This document shows, piece after piece, positions 47,208-58,822 of a stretch of DNA of 64,000 bases. Below the pieces are notes generated by a model, which had not been told where the DNA came from, ran no database searches, and worked only from the letters and a program-made list of their open reading frames with translations. Within the stretch, counting starts at the first letter, position 1; every line of letters starts with the position of its first letter. Source of the stretch: Bolinopsis microptera (taxonomy: Eukaryota; Ctenophora; Tentaculata; Lobata; Bolinopsidae); contig NC_087080.1 of assembly GCF_026151205.1 (NCBI RefSeq), forward strand, positions 4,629,096 to 4,693,095, given 5' to 3'. The position numbers were made by a program, and so were the translations under genes.

Positions 47208-49704
47208 TCACTGACGAGTGATTGCTAGGGGGTCTTGGCACATTAAACCGGTACAGGTATTAAACCCCCGAAACCGGTGTGCCAAGTCATCTGCTGATGA
47301 TGTTCACATAACATTATTTCCTCTCTCCTTTATTCCTTCCGTCTTTTCTTAAACTTACAGTTCAGTTACTTTATTTCACCAGGTCTACCTAAGGATCAAT
47401 TATTCTTTGGTGGGGTTTCACTTCTGGTATTGGCTTCATTCCCGTTCCTTTTCCTTATTCTTTATACTTATTTTTTTATATAGTTTAATGAGATTCTAGG
47501 TGCTGTACTTACTTACTTTACTTGCTTTAAAATGTCTTTGAATGAATTCTTTGCAAAAATGATATTTGTGCCCAGCTTTAATTTAACCAAGCAGTTGAAC
47601 TTTAAGATAGGTCATAACCTGAGCGATAAATTTGGAAACTTAAGTGATCTGTAATTGCCAATTTACATTAGCAAGGCCCTATCATGTAATTACAGTGTAT
47701 AATCAAGCACAGAAAATATTCCACTTTAAACTGTTTGATAAAACAAAAGAAACTTCAAGTAGATAATTGCAGTAAAATAGTGGACAATCCTTGGTTTCGA
47801 GAGTTTCAAACAAAATTAAAACGTTTATGAAATCAACCAGAAAATAACAGTGAAAAAGCGAATAATATGCGCATAGCGCTCGATTTCTATCGTCAATTCG
47901 ATTTTTTCATGCGTTTTACGAGTGCGCGGCGTAAAAATCGCGATCTTGATGAACGCTGAGCTAACATTGCTACCCGGTGGATAAAAATTATTTACATCTT
48001 GACTAAAACATTGGTATAAAATTTTGTACAATCGAAGAAAAAAAATTCTGTGCTCGCGCTTGGCGCTTATTACACTGACTACACATACTTTTTGAAATCT
48101 TAATTATCTCATGAAAACCTCCTAAAAGTAATTGGAATTGTTCAAATTTAGGAATAGCGCAGTCTAGTTAAGAACGTGAGCACTGGGCGACATATTAATA
48201 AGCACGTACGTACGTTCGGTCGTTTGTGCGACGGACACAAGCTACCATATTAAAAAATCTCGTTCGCTAACCCTTGTCCTTGACTCTTTTGTGCCTTCGG
48301 CACTTGAGTCATGGATCAGGAAAAATATACGCGTAGGAAGTTGTATCTGGGGTCCCTGGCAGAAAATTCCCGTAATACCTTTTGGTTCTATACTATCGTG
48401 TTATCAATTACGAAATAAAATCTTTGTTCTAGCAAGACGGCACTTTCTGAATACTTGAATACGTACGATACGCCATACGGTCGTACTCGTTGTTTTTAGC
48501 TATAATACCGAATACGGTACGCGTGCGCTTTGGAGTACAAACAACGGTTATACGTGATTTGGTCTTTGGTCCTAGGTAAACGACAATATGCGTAACGCTT
48601 AATCTTGAACATTTCTGAAATTGTCAGTACATATATAAACTAGACCTGCAAAAGCCAGTGGAACGGCCCATAGCAGGGTAACCACTAACCACTACCAGGA
48701 TGGCCCGGTACCCAAAAACAGCTAATTAACTTACACGGATAAAAAGGTAACAGTTGGAAAAAATAGATAACAATACTATACCAGTATAAGATTCAGAGTT
48801 CAGAAAGATCAAACCGGGTTGTTCCTTTTGTTAGTCTTTGGGAGAATCCATAGATGACTGTAGTGTTCTTCTTTATATATCCTTTGTTCTTCGTATCGAT
48901 GTAGCCTTGACCTTGCGGAGGGTTTTCTGTGACGTGAAGTTAAAGATAATATGTCGTGTATGGTGTTCTACGGTCCTGAGAGGCAACATGTTATCAGATT
49001 ATCTTTAGAGATTATCTTTAAAGGACTGGAGGGGTCATTATAACATAAATTAGTGGAAAATTTAGGAGAACTTGGTATAACGTGGTTGTCCAATGTCCCT
49101 TAGTCCTTACACGTGATATCGAAGCAGGGGAATTTCTAAATTGAACTCCTAACAAGAACTTATGCTTTTAACAAAAGATACTCTATTTCCAAATCGTGAC
49201 GTCACTTTCCTTTGTTATCCGGATACTCATGGGGTCACGTCCCGATGGAGGGAAAACACCTCAGGTCCACAGTATACACAGTAGCACTATTGTTATTGCT
49301 TTATTGCTGTTGTTTACTGTTTAGGGAGCAAACTTGCCTCATATAGTAGGTCTAACATCAAGATCAGAGTATCCACAGTGGCACTGTTGTTATTGCTGTT
49401 GTTTAGGGAGAAAACTTGCATAACTCAGAATATACTGACTCACTGAGTAAATTACCACTTTGTAGACCGGACGATTAGGCGTTAGGATATGGGCCACACT
49501 CAGTTACCGCCCCTATCCCTTAGAAAACTAGGGAGTCCAAAAACGATTTCAACAGTGTGAACCACTGCCTGACTGACCTATGGATATTATATAGTTCGCC
49601 AGACACTATTGCTTCTTTGAAAACTTTAACCTCGTTATTTACTTATTTATCAACCAACAGCCCTCTAACAGCCGGATAATAGCCTTAACAATTGTAAACA
49701 CAAG
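47208..49704. other. Retroelement 3' flank and non-genic sequence
   Basis: Just after the reverse-transcriptase frame, 47233-47290 can form a long stem (CTTGGCAC/GTGCCAAG with an inner ACCGGT pair), probably the 3' end structure of the retroelement. The rest holds dispersed repeat copies at about 47960-48086 and 49182-49300. No gene is seen. Confidence 0.55.
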
Positions 49705-51250
49705 CGTCGGCTGTTAGAGGGATGTTACCTAACAGTCGACTGTTAGAGGGATGTTACCTAACAGTCGGCTGTTAGAGGGATGTTACCTAACAGTCGGCTG
49801 TTAGAGGGATGTTACCTAACAGTCGGCTGTTAGAGGGATGTTACCTAACAGCCAGCTGTTAGAGGGATGTTACCTAACAGTCGGCTGTTAGAGGGATGTT
49901 ACCTAACAGTCGGCTGTTAGAGGGATGTTACCTAACAGCCAGCTGTTAGAGGGATGTTACCTAACAGTCGGCTGTTAGAGGGATGTTACCTAACAGCCAG
50001 CTGTTAGAGGGATGTTACCTAACAGTCGGCTGTTAGAGGGATGTTACCTAACAGTCGGCTGTTTGAGGGATGTTACCTAACAGTCGGCTGTTAGAGGGAT
50101 GTTAGTGTTACCTAACAGCCTGCTGTTAGAGGGATGTTACCTAACAGTCGACTGTTAGAGGGATGTTACCTAACAGTCGGCTGTTAGAGGGATGTTACCT
50201 AACAGTCGGCTGTTAGAGGGATGTTACCTAACAGTCGGCTGTTAGAGGGATGTTACCTAACAGCCAGCTGTTAGAGGGATGTTACCTAACAGTCGGCTGT
50301 TAGAGGGATGTTACCTAACAGTCGGCTGTTAGAGGGATGTTACCTAACAGCCAGCTGTTAGAGGGATGTTACCTAACAGTCGGCTGTTAGAGGGATGTTA
50401 CCTAACAGCCAGCTGTTAGAGGGATGTTACCTAACAGTCGGCTGTTAGAGGGATGTTACCTAACAGTCGGCTGTTTGAGGGATGTTACCTAACAGTCGGC
50501 TGTTAGAGGGATGTTAGTGTTACCTAACAGCCTGCTGTTAGAGGGATGTTACCTAACAGCCAGCTATTAGAGGGATGTTACCTAACAGTCGGCTGTTAGA
50601 GGGATGTTACCTAACAGTCGGCTGTTAGAGGGATGTTACCTAACAGCCAGCTGTTAGAGGGATGTTACCTAACAGTCAGCTGTTAGAGGGATGTTACCTA
50701 ACAGCCGGCTATTAGAGGGATGTTACCTAACAGCCGGCTGTAAGAGGGATGTTACCTAACAGTCGGCTGTTAGAGGGATGTTACCTAACAGCCAGCTGTT
50801 AGAGGGATGTTACCTAACAGTCGGCTGTTAGAGGGATGTTACCTAACAGTCGGCTGTTTGAGGGATGTTACCTAACAGTCGGCTGTTAGAGGGATGTTAG
50901 TGTTACCTAACAGCCTGCTGTTAGAGGGATGTTACCTAACAGCCGGCTATTAGAGGGATGTTACCTAACAGTCGGCTGTTAGAGGGATGTTACCTAACAG
51001 TCGGCTGTTAGAGGGATGTTACCTAACAGCCAGCTGTTAGAGGGATGTTACCTAACAGTCAGCTGTTAGAGGGATGTTACCTAACAGCCGGCTATTAGAG
51101 GGATGTTACCTAACAGCCGGCTGTAAGAGGGATGTTACCTAACAGCCGGCTGTTAGAGGGATGTTACCTAACAGCCGGCTGTTAGAGGGATGTTACTTAA
51201 CAGCCTGCTGTTAGAGGGATGTTACCTAACAGTCGGTTGTTAGAGGGCTG
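49705..51250. repeat. 29-bp satellite (about 53 copies) with higher-order structure
   Basis: The unit is CAGTCGGCTGTTAGAGGG plus ATGTTACCTAA. Variants (CAGCCAGCTG, CTGTTTGAGG, and a TTAGTGTTACC insertion followed by CAGCCTGCTG) recur in the same order near 50060-50125, 50470-50535 and 50855-50920, giving a higher-order period of about 390-410 bp. A single inverted unit lies at 49657-49680. After the array, a 30-bp block with GTTAGAAATACAATTAAATT is duplicated (51310-51385). Confidence 0.95.
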
Positions 51251-51609
51251 TTAGGATTTTCCTTTAGCCAAAGAGCTGACCGTGATGGGTGAAAATGGCT
51301 GTTAGTCATGTTAGAAATACAATTAAATTGGCTATTAGCCGGCTATTAGATGGCTGTTAGAAATACAATTAAATTGGCTATTAAGGGGGGTACACCCTGA
51401 TTTTTTGTTTTTATTTAAACACAAAATCCACAGTTAGGTAGATATTGAGCTGATAATCATAGAAAATGTGTAGACTGTAGTTTAGGCTTATCTTTTATAT
51501 AAAGTTGGTTTCATTCAAAAATATTGATGTTTGAGCAATTTATGGGCTGAAATCAATCAAATTTGGTGCGTATTTTAATTTAACAAACCCTTAGAAGACT
51601 ATCCTCACG

Positions 51610-53346
51610 ATGATTATGTTCCTGGCACTTACACTGTTGGTAACCATGGTAACAGTAACTGCCGCGTCAGAGGATTTGGAAATGCTTGAGAAAACAGCAG
51701 AAGACATAAGGCATCTGAGTCCAGGCTCACGGAACCTGTTTTGGGTAATTCCCCACATTGACAACCTCATTCGGGAGTTCGAGTGTGAACGAGAAGCAAC
51801 CAGTTGTAAGGCTTGGCAAGCTAACACCATGCTAATGAAGCTAGAGTTTGGTCTCGTGAACTGTGAGAGTGTCAGTTTACTGGAGGTAAGAGTTTTTGCG
51901 TCTGCCACGTCCTAGACCTAAACTTTTTCTATCTGTCTAAACACAAAGACTGAACAACATTCGCTGGAATCGTGAATCCCATATTTATTACTTTATCATA
52001 TTATGTCTATTATATTGTTTTGACTATTACGATTGTAATATAAAACTTTTGATTTGTAATCCTTGCAATCCTTGCAATCCTTGCAATCCTTGTAATCCTT
52101 GTAATCCTTGCAATCCTTGTACTCCTTGCAATCCTTGCAATCCTTGCAATCCTTGTAATCCTTGCAATCCTTGTACTCCTTGCAATCCTTGTTGCTTGTA
52201 ATCCTTGTAATCCTTGTAATCCTTGTAATCCTTGTAATCCTTGTAATCCTTGTAATCCTTGTAATCCTTGTAATCCTTGTAATCCTTGTAATCCTTGTAA
52301 TCCTTGTAATCCTTGTAATCCTTAAGGTAGATTCGGAGCTCTGTCAGGATGCGAGGGAGTTTTTGGGAGATGACAAGGCGGAGCTGAGTGATGACGACAT
52401 TAAACAGGGCCTGATAGCGAGCTTTGATCATGACGTCATATACACTGATGAGTACTTCGACTTGGTCAATGCTGTCTCCTTTGCCATGGGGAACTATATA
52501 TGTAAAAAGGATCCTGAATCGTGTGACATTATAAGGTATTTTTACATATATAAATATATAATTAATAATAATAATAAAATATATAAATATATATACATTT
52601 CAAACAAAGAGAAACACTCAAATTGGCGGACAAATGATCCGTTTCACGATACCTTAGTTCGTTTATTTATGGTGGGTAATATTGTGGCGGGTAAAAATAA
52701 TGGCGGGTAAAAATATGGCGGATTTTCGGAAACTTTAACCCGCCAATTATTTAACTGCAATATTATTTTCATAAAAAAACTTGAAAATCCACCGAATTTA
52801 TCAGTCATAATCATATTGCAAAATGTTACCAAATTTTCCTTTCAGACTGCGTTTTTGTTTGCAGTTTCAAAGTAAAATAAATTAATCCGTTTAATGAATA
52901 GGTAGTAAGTTAAAATACCTTATCGGACATAATTGTCACGGACAAGTTTTTCAGGGAACAAACTTTTCACGGACATAATTATTCACGCTCATGACCACCC
53001 AAAGATTTCCAAAAAATTTTAAACATTTTTGGTGATTTTTTAAGAAGTTTTTTACCCTTTTTCTGAACTCTAGAATGTGACTGAGGAGTGATTATATTTG
53101 TCATAGTATACTAATAAGCTAATACTAATAGTAATATAGTAATCGGCTACACACATATCTACGCATATGTAGGGACACTCACATTAACATTAATGGAAAT
53201 GATTTATTTAACTTTATTATTCACGGACCTTAATGCCACAGATATTATTTTTATATATCAGTTTAACAATGAAATTCATTTTCAGACAAGCCAAGAAAGA
53301 CTCCAAAGAGTTTGAGGAAAAAACCAAAGCTCGCCGTCGTGTTTAA
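51610..53346 (+). CDS. Small secreted six-cysteine protein, unknown family
   Basis: Three exons join in phase: 51610-51885, 52327-52535 and 53286-53346, total 546 nt and 181 residues. Donors are GAG|GTAAGA and AG|GTATTT; acceptors CTTAAG and TTTCAG. Residues 1-19 ([19 protein letters not shown]) are a typical signal peptide. The mature protein is acidic and predicted helical, with cysteines at 59, 66, 85, 98, 151 and 158 in three likely pairs, and a basic C-terminus (KTKARRRV). The SDDDIKQGL stretch could be mistaken for an EF-hand but lacks the loop pattern. No family was recognised. The first acceptor directly follows a minisatellite. Confidence 0.75.
52054..52322. repeat. 9-bp minisatellite (CCTTGTAAT)n abutting a splice acceptor
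   Basis: About 30 copies of CCTTGTAAT/CCTTGCAAT end 4 bp before the exon-2 acceptor (CTTAAG|G) of the small secreted protein gene, so the repeat itself supplies the pyrimidine tract. The QGLQG- and KDYKD-type frames on the opposite strand are artefacts. Confidence 0.95.
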
Positions 53347-55227
53347 CAATCTCTGAGAGACCACAAAGAAAATGGAAACGCTTTTATTCTCACAAAGATT
53401 TTATTTCTTTCGAAAAAATTTAGATCTGGTATTAGTAATATTCGATATTCAATTTGTTTGTTTTTTTGAAAAGGTAGGTGTTACTGTTATCTCAAATTTC
53501 TGCAAGCTGAAAATTCTTGTTTCACTTATTAATCGGGAGTATTAGATTTATTGATTGACGAGTACTACCGGAAGCAGTACTCGGCACTAAAATGTTTAAT
53601 TACAATCAACTTAAAGTTATAATATTAATATATATTATATATATAATTATATATAATATGTCTTGCGATCTGATTTACTTAATAATAAAAGGTGCAGGAC
53701 CATGTTATTGCCAAATTAAATAAATACTTGGCATTTAATACCACATTTTTAAATGATATAGGTTATGATGAGGTTAAAAAGAGATTAATTTAAAATTTCC
53801 GGGGCAAGATCCGACAGCCTGAAATTTTTTCTTTCTTTTCTTTCCGACAGAATCCGGGAAATAGATTGATATCAGGCCATTTCCGGTCCGGCAGCCAAAA
53901 CCCCAGACCGGTTGGTTCCTAACCTGCTACTTCATAAAAATTATTTATTATTTTTCAAACATTTCTGGGGCTCACCCTGTACATTTTAGAAGCTGTACAG
54001 TTTTGGAATCACTTTGCTGCGTTCTTCTAATAAAGTTAACACATTGAACTGGTATTTAATATACTGTGGAGATATTATATGAAACCCAACATAGTCATAT
54101 GTGATAAACACACATTTTTAGTCCAAGTGTACGGTTGCAATGTGGTCAGGATAAACGGACTTTTAACAGGTGGATCTTACTATGGTTACCACTTTGACTT
54201 ACCATTGGTTACTATGGTTACAGTGGTCATCACTCATCATGGTTGCTAGTCTCTACTTGTTTTTACTCGATTACTAGTTTAACTGTCATTTGTTTAGAAA
54301 CTTTATCTGATATTAAATAATGTCATCAGCAGCTGAGCAGCTGATCTTCTAGCGAAGTATTCTTAACTTAACGTCCATCTAATACTAAACATATGGTACA
54401 ACTAATTATAATCAAACCGATTGGTAAACTGAGGTTAATACAGCAAATTGTGATGAATTTCTAAAAACACTGCCAAAGTTTCATCCACTTACGTATATAC
54501 TAGTACAGTTCTATCCCTCTCCGTACGGACTCCTTCATAATAACGACAGTCTGCCGTCTGGTATTAAACATAGTAACAAGGAACATATTACCTCAGCCTT
54601 TAGCTCTTTTAGCTTTTTAGACCCCTCTCCTTCTTTTAGACCCTTCCTGTCTTCCTCCTCCCATTGCAACCTCCGTTAGCAATTTTACACATAGCTAGCT
54701 TCTGCTTACGTAATGTGTGATCCCTAAGAAACACTCTATTTTTAAACATGCTCCAGTGTGTTCTTAATTGCCATCATGAGATGTGCTTATTCAGCAGATC
54801 CTTGTTTATGTTATTGTGAACACATGGCGATTGGCGACGTTTTGAGTAGTTTTGTTTTTCAGGTTGCTCTATTTTCAGGTTGCTCTATTTTCAGGTTGCT
54901 CTACTTTCAGGTTGCTCTATTTTCCAGGTTGCTCTATTTTCCAGGTTGTTCTATTTTTCAGGTTGCTCTATTTTCCAGGTTGCTATATTTTCAGGTTGCT
55001 ATATTTTCCAGTTTGCTCATTTTTTCAGGTTGCTCTATATTCCAGGTTGCTATATTTTCCAGGTTGCTCTATTTTCAAATTGCTCCATTTTTCCGGTTGC
55101 TAAGAACTCTTGTTATGTCAGTGAATTCAATAAGAGGATTCTTCATATTTGTATTTTACTAACTTGTTTTTACTTGTTATTTAATTTTTTAGTTCAACTT
55201 GTTGAGAAGGCGAATCACTGAACAACA
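53347..55227. other. Intergenic region with a GGTTGCTCTATTTTCCA repeat
   Basis: Between the two plus-strand genes the only structured part is an imperfect 16-19-bp array at about 54862-55097, ending 130 bp before the next start codon. Open frames through it are artefacts. The remainder is AT-rich and shows nothing recognisable. Confidence 0.7.
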
Positions 55228-58097
55228 ATGCTGGGTTTTATCGCTACACTTCTCATCCTTCCGTCAGGTTAGTTTTAAGTTAACTATTTCCTGGATTTAA
55301 CATATTATATAGATAATTAGTAATTAATCATCAATCATCAATTACTGATAAGAAAATATTTCATAAACAACCGTATATATCGGATCATTAAGACTATTAT
55401 ATTATAGACTAACAAATTACAAATACTCAGCCAATATCTAATACAAACTTTCCTAGAAACATCCACTGTTCTGAATCTAAAATAACCGCAGTGATCAAAG
55501 CTAATTGTGACTCGTTGGGGGATGCTGAGAATGTAGCTAGCATGGTCCCCTTCGAAATAGATCAATACGAAGAGGACACTGAAGTCTTAATGACATGCAG
55601 GAACAACTTTATCATTTCTTGGGCTGCTTCTGTCGAAGACATCAGTGCTAATGTTAGGTGTAATTCTGGTAATTTCTCTCCAGAGCCACAAGTAGATAGT
55701 TTTGGTGGTACAGTAGGTTGTGTTGGTGAGTTTTAACCTTTTTTGCTTTCTATTATTGTTCGAGAATCGAATATGTTGTTTATGTTATCAAACACAACAA
55801 CAAAAATGGAAGAATGGGCTATGCAACATTAATTGAAATGTTGGGTTATATGCAGATTTCAAATATCCCAAGAGAAATTAATTATTGTTATCTATCTATT
55901 CATTCACGAATCAAGTTTTGACGGATCTATATTTTATTGTGATTGTATCACTACTACTATCTTACTATATAATTAGTACTATATAATTGTTATTTAATTA
56001 CTATTATTTATTACTATTACTACTATTTAATTAATAACTCTCAGCGTGTGTGGAAGGAGTAGCTGATTGTACAGACGGAACCTGTACGGACGGGACATGT
56101 GAGTGTAAGCAAGGCTTTGAGAGGGCAGATCACAGTGACCCCCGACTCTGTACAGTTGTACAGTGTCACTCCCTCACTCTTACTAATCAGGTATAATTAT
56201 ATCACATAACCGATTTCAGTTTATAATTAAGATCTCATTGATAAGACTCAGATCACGATTCTGTAGCATACAGGACCTCCGGTTTTCGAAAGAATCTGAT
56301 TTGCACTATAGTTAGATTGTAACTTTTATATTTTCTATGCCTCCACAAATGTAAGAATCAATTCAACATGACAGCGACTGAAAATTTCGCTGCTACTTCT
56401 GACCAATCTGAATCAGGCTGCTGATACGCCAGGACCCTACGATGTTAACAGTGACGTCATAGTCACGTGCTCCGACGGGTTCCACGTGACGGGTACTGGT
56501 GGTACTGAACACGTGCAGACTCTTACTTGTGATGACGGGGGGAATTTTAATCCTGTCTTAAAATCTTGTGTTAGTAAGTACACAGAATCATATATATATA
56601 TATAACACTAATTTCTGACTGTCCGATAATAAAATAACATTCCCATAAATTGATTAACTACGTTGTTGGTCCTGGGGCAAATTAGCTCAATCCTGCTGAC
56701 CTAAACATTTGTTTACCATTATTAACATTTAACCTTAAACTTCACTTCAGTGTGCTCTGACTCTGATGGGTGTACAGGCGGGATATGTAATGCTAACAAA
56801 CAATGTGAGTGTGATGAAACAGACGGTTACAAACTTGTAAGTAAATATTGGGAATATTCCCATCTTTGCAATGTTCTATTAAGATATTTGGAATCTTCCC
56901 ATCTTCACGATGTTCCGTATTGCTTTTTAAGTTTTTAAGCATGCGATTGTAAATTCAGGATAGTACATCATCTACAAAGAACAAACTAGTACATATAGTA
57001 CACCATTTCAGAGTGCTGATGATTTAAGTGTTTGTGAGAAGGTATTATGTACTGATGATCACTGTTCTAATAACGGGATGTGCTCTGTTAAGGGTGCTGA
57101 GTTGGAGTGCGACTGTCCAACCGGTACAACCGGAGATACTTGTGCTAATTTTAACGGGTAATTATAATTATTGAGATTGATGACTTCATTGATGACACTA
57201 AAATATTTGATTTCGTCAAAAAAAATAGTTTCGATCACGTTTTAGTGTTAATATTTTGTACATCAACATTAAAGATTATTTCAATCCTAACCTTTGCAGT
57301 GAACCTTGCGGAGAGGATCCCTGTAAAAACGGGGGCGCATGTTCACGTGACATGAGCGACCCTTTAGATTACAGCAAGCACACGTGCAGCTGCACTACTG
57401 GTTTTACGGGTCATCAATGCGAAGGTATTTTATTATTTATTACACTTTTTAATTTGGAGTTAATCGAGGCCTACGTCAATGTCACATTTAACTTAAGTCA
57501 TTGTTTTTTGTAGAGGCTGGACATGGTGGCCTACAGACTCACAGAGGATGATACTGTAATATAACTTACATGGTTCTGTCGGTCCGTTTTTAGCTGTTAA
57601 GTAATACACACAGAGAGTATGTATACATGCAGTGACTACTGACTGGGGCCTCATTGCATACGAGTCAACGACACATGACCATCCATCATCTCATCATATC
57701 ATTATGCCAAATAAGTAAGAGCTTGTTGACATATTTCTCTTTTTTAACTGAAAGTGAAAGAAAACCGACGTGTATTAACATAGGTGATCGTTATTCAAAA
57801 ACAACAGCCACATCTGCAGAGGAGGCTATGCTAATCTCGTGTCTTCATTAACAAATATCAATAACAGTTGTCAAAGTTTCGTCGATCATATAATTAATTA
57901 TTATAAATGATTATTTATAAAATATTTCAGAAGTAGCGGACGGCCCTAGTTCTGAAAACGAAGACGAAAGCGAGGATGACGATGAAGATGACAATGAAGA
58001 GGACGATGAAGATGAGGGGAAAGACAATTCAACAGGATGCATTTGTCTTGGAAACGCCATTAGACTATTGGTGGCTACTGCAATGTTGTTATCTTAA
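55228..58097 (+). CDS. Secreted, probably GPI-anchored sushi/EGF-domain protein with acidic stretch
   Basis: Eight exons join in phase: 55228-55267, 55492-55725, 56045-56190, 56417-56573, 56751-56836, 57012-57157, 57300-57424, 57931-58097 (1101 nt, 366 residues). Order: short signal peptide (MLGFIATLLILPS); sushi-like module 19-91; EGF-like 93-128; sushi 131-192; EGF-like about 194-222, 229-268 and 272-311, the last with CKNGGAC and CTTGFTGHQC; an Asp/Glu-rich stretch 317-345; NSTGCICLG and a hydrophobic C-terminus without following charge, typical of a GPI-attachment signal. Most module boundaries coincide with phase-1 introns, as usual in shuffled extracellular proteins. Likely role: cell-surface adhesion or ligand binding; no orthologue can be named. 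The exon-2 start (55492) was chosen because the upstream AG acceptor would give an early stop. Confidence 0.82.
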
Positions 58098-58822
58098 ATT
58101 AAGAACCAGTTTAATTGCTCCGTTTAGTTGGCCAAGTTCACATTCTGATACTTTTTAAAGACATGTTTAAGACAAGTGAGGTTCCTGGTTAAAACCCGTA
58201 ATGGTAAATTTAATTTGATCTCTTTTAATAAGGGGTCGTTCACATATTACGTAATCATTTTTAATAATCATAGTAATAATGATAGTGAAATACAAAATTT
58301 ACTAGAAATCAATTGTTAAAATACATTAAAAACTCACCCTGAATCTAAAATAAATTTACTAAATTATTTACAGTCAGCATATTCAAGTTGCTTACGTGCG
58401 ACACAGATAACGTCGAAAGATATTATATAATGTAGTTTAGCCATCTTCATGCAAAATTACTGTCATATGATCATAATATAGTCAAATAAAATATTTCAAA
58501 CAACCTTTTATCAACGAATGATACATTTTGACCGTAATCTGGTGCATTCGTGTAGTTTTATTGAATCTCATGATTTGGTGTTTCTTTCATTCAAATTTCT
58601 GATTGTTTCTGAATAGACTCAGTGAATATAGATTCTGATGGAAATCTGTCTTCACTGAGTCTATTCAGAAACAATCAGAAATTTGAATGGAAGAAAAATT
58701 TTGACCGTAGATAAGTTTTAATCACAATCTGAAACAATGAAAATATACATATTTATACCCCAACTCCCACAATCTATTATGAAAGGTCAATTCATTACAT
58801 ATCACGTGACTACTCCCTCAAA
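58098..58822. repeat. Convergent intergenic region with 38-bp inverted repeat (58588-58625 / 58652-58689)
   Basis: The arms include ATTGTTTCTGAATAGACTCA and its complement around a 26-nt loop. Otherwise AT-rich spacer between two converging genes; no gene is seen. Confidence 0.85.

Noticed and set aside
47211-47310. Hammerhead ribozyme at the 3' end of the retroelement
   Set aside because: CTGACGA and CTGATGA occur, and Penelope-like elements can carry hammerheads, but no GAAA follows a proper stem II, so the core is not supported.
52027-52431. Collagen-like QGLQG frame
   Set aside because: Artefact of the 9-bp minisatellite on the non-coding strand.
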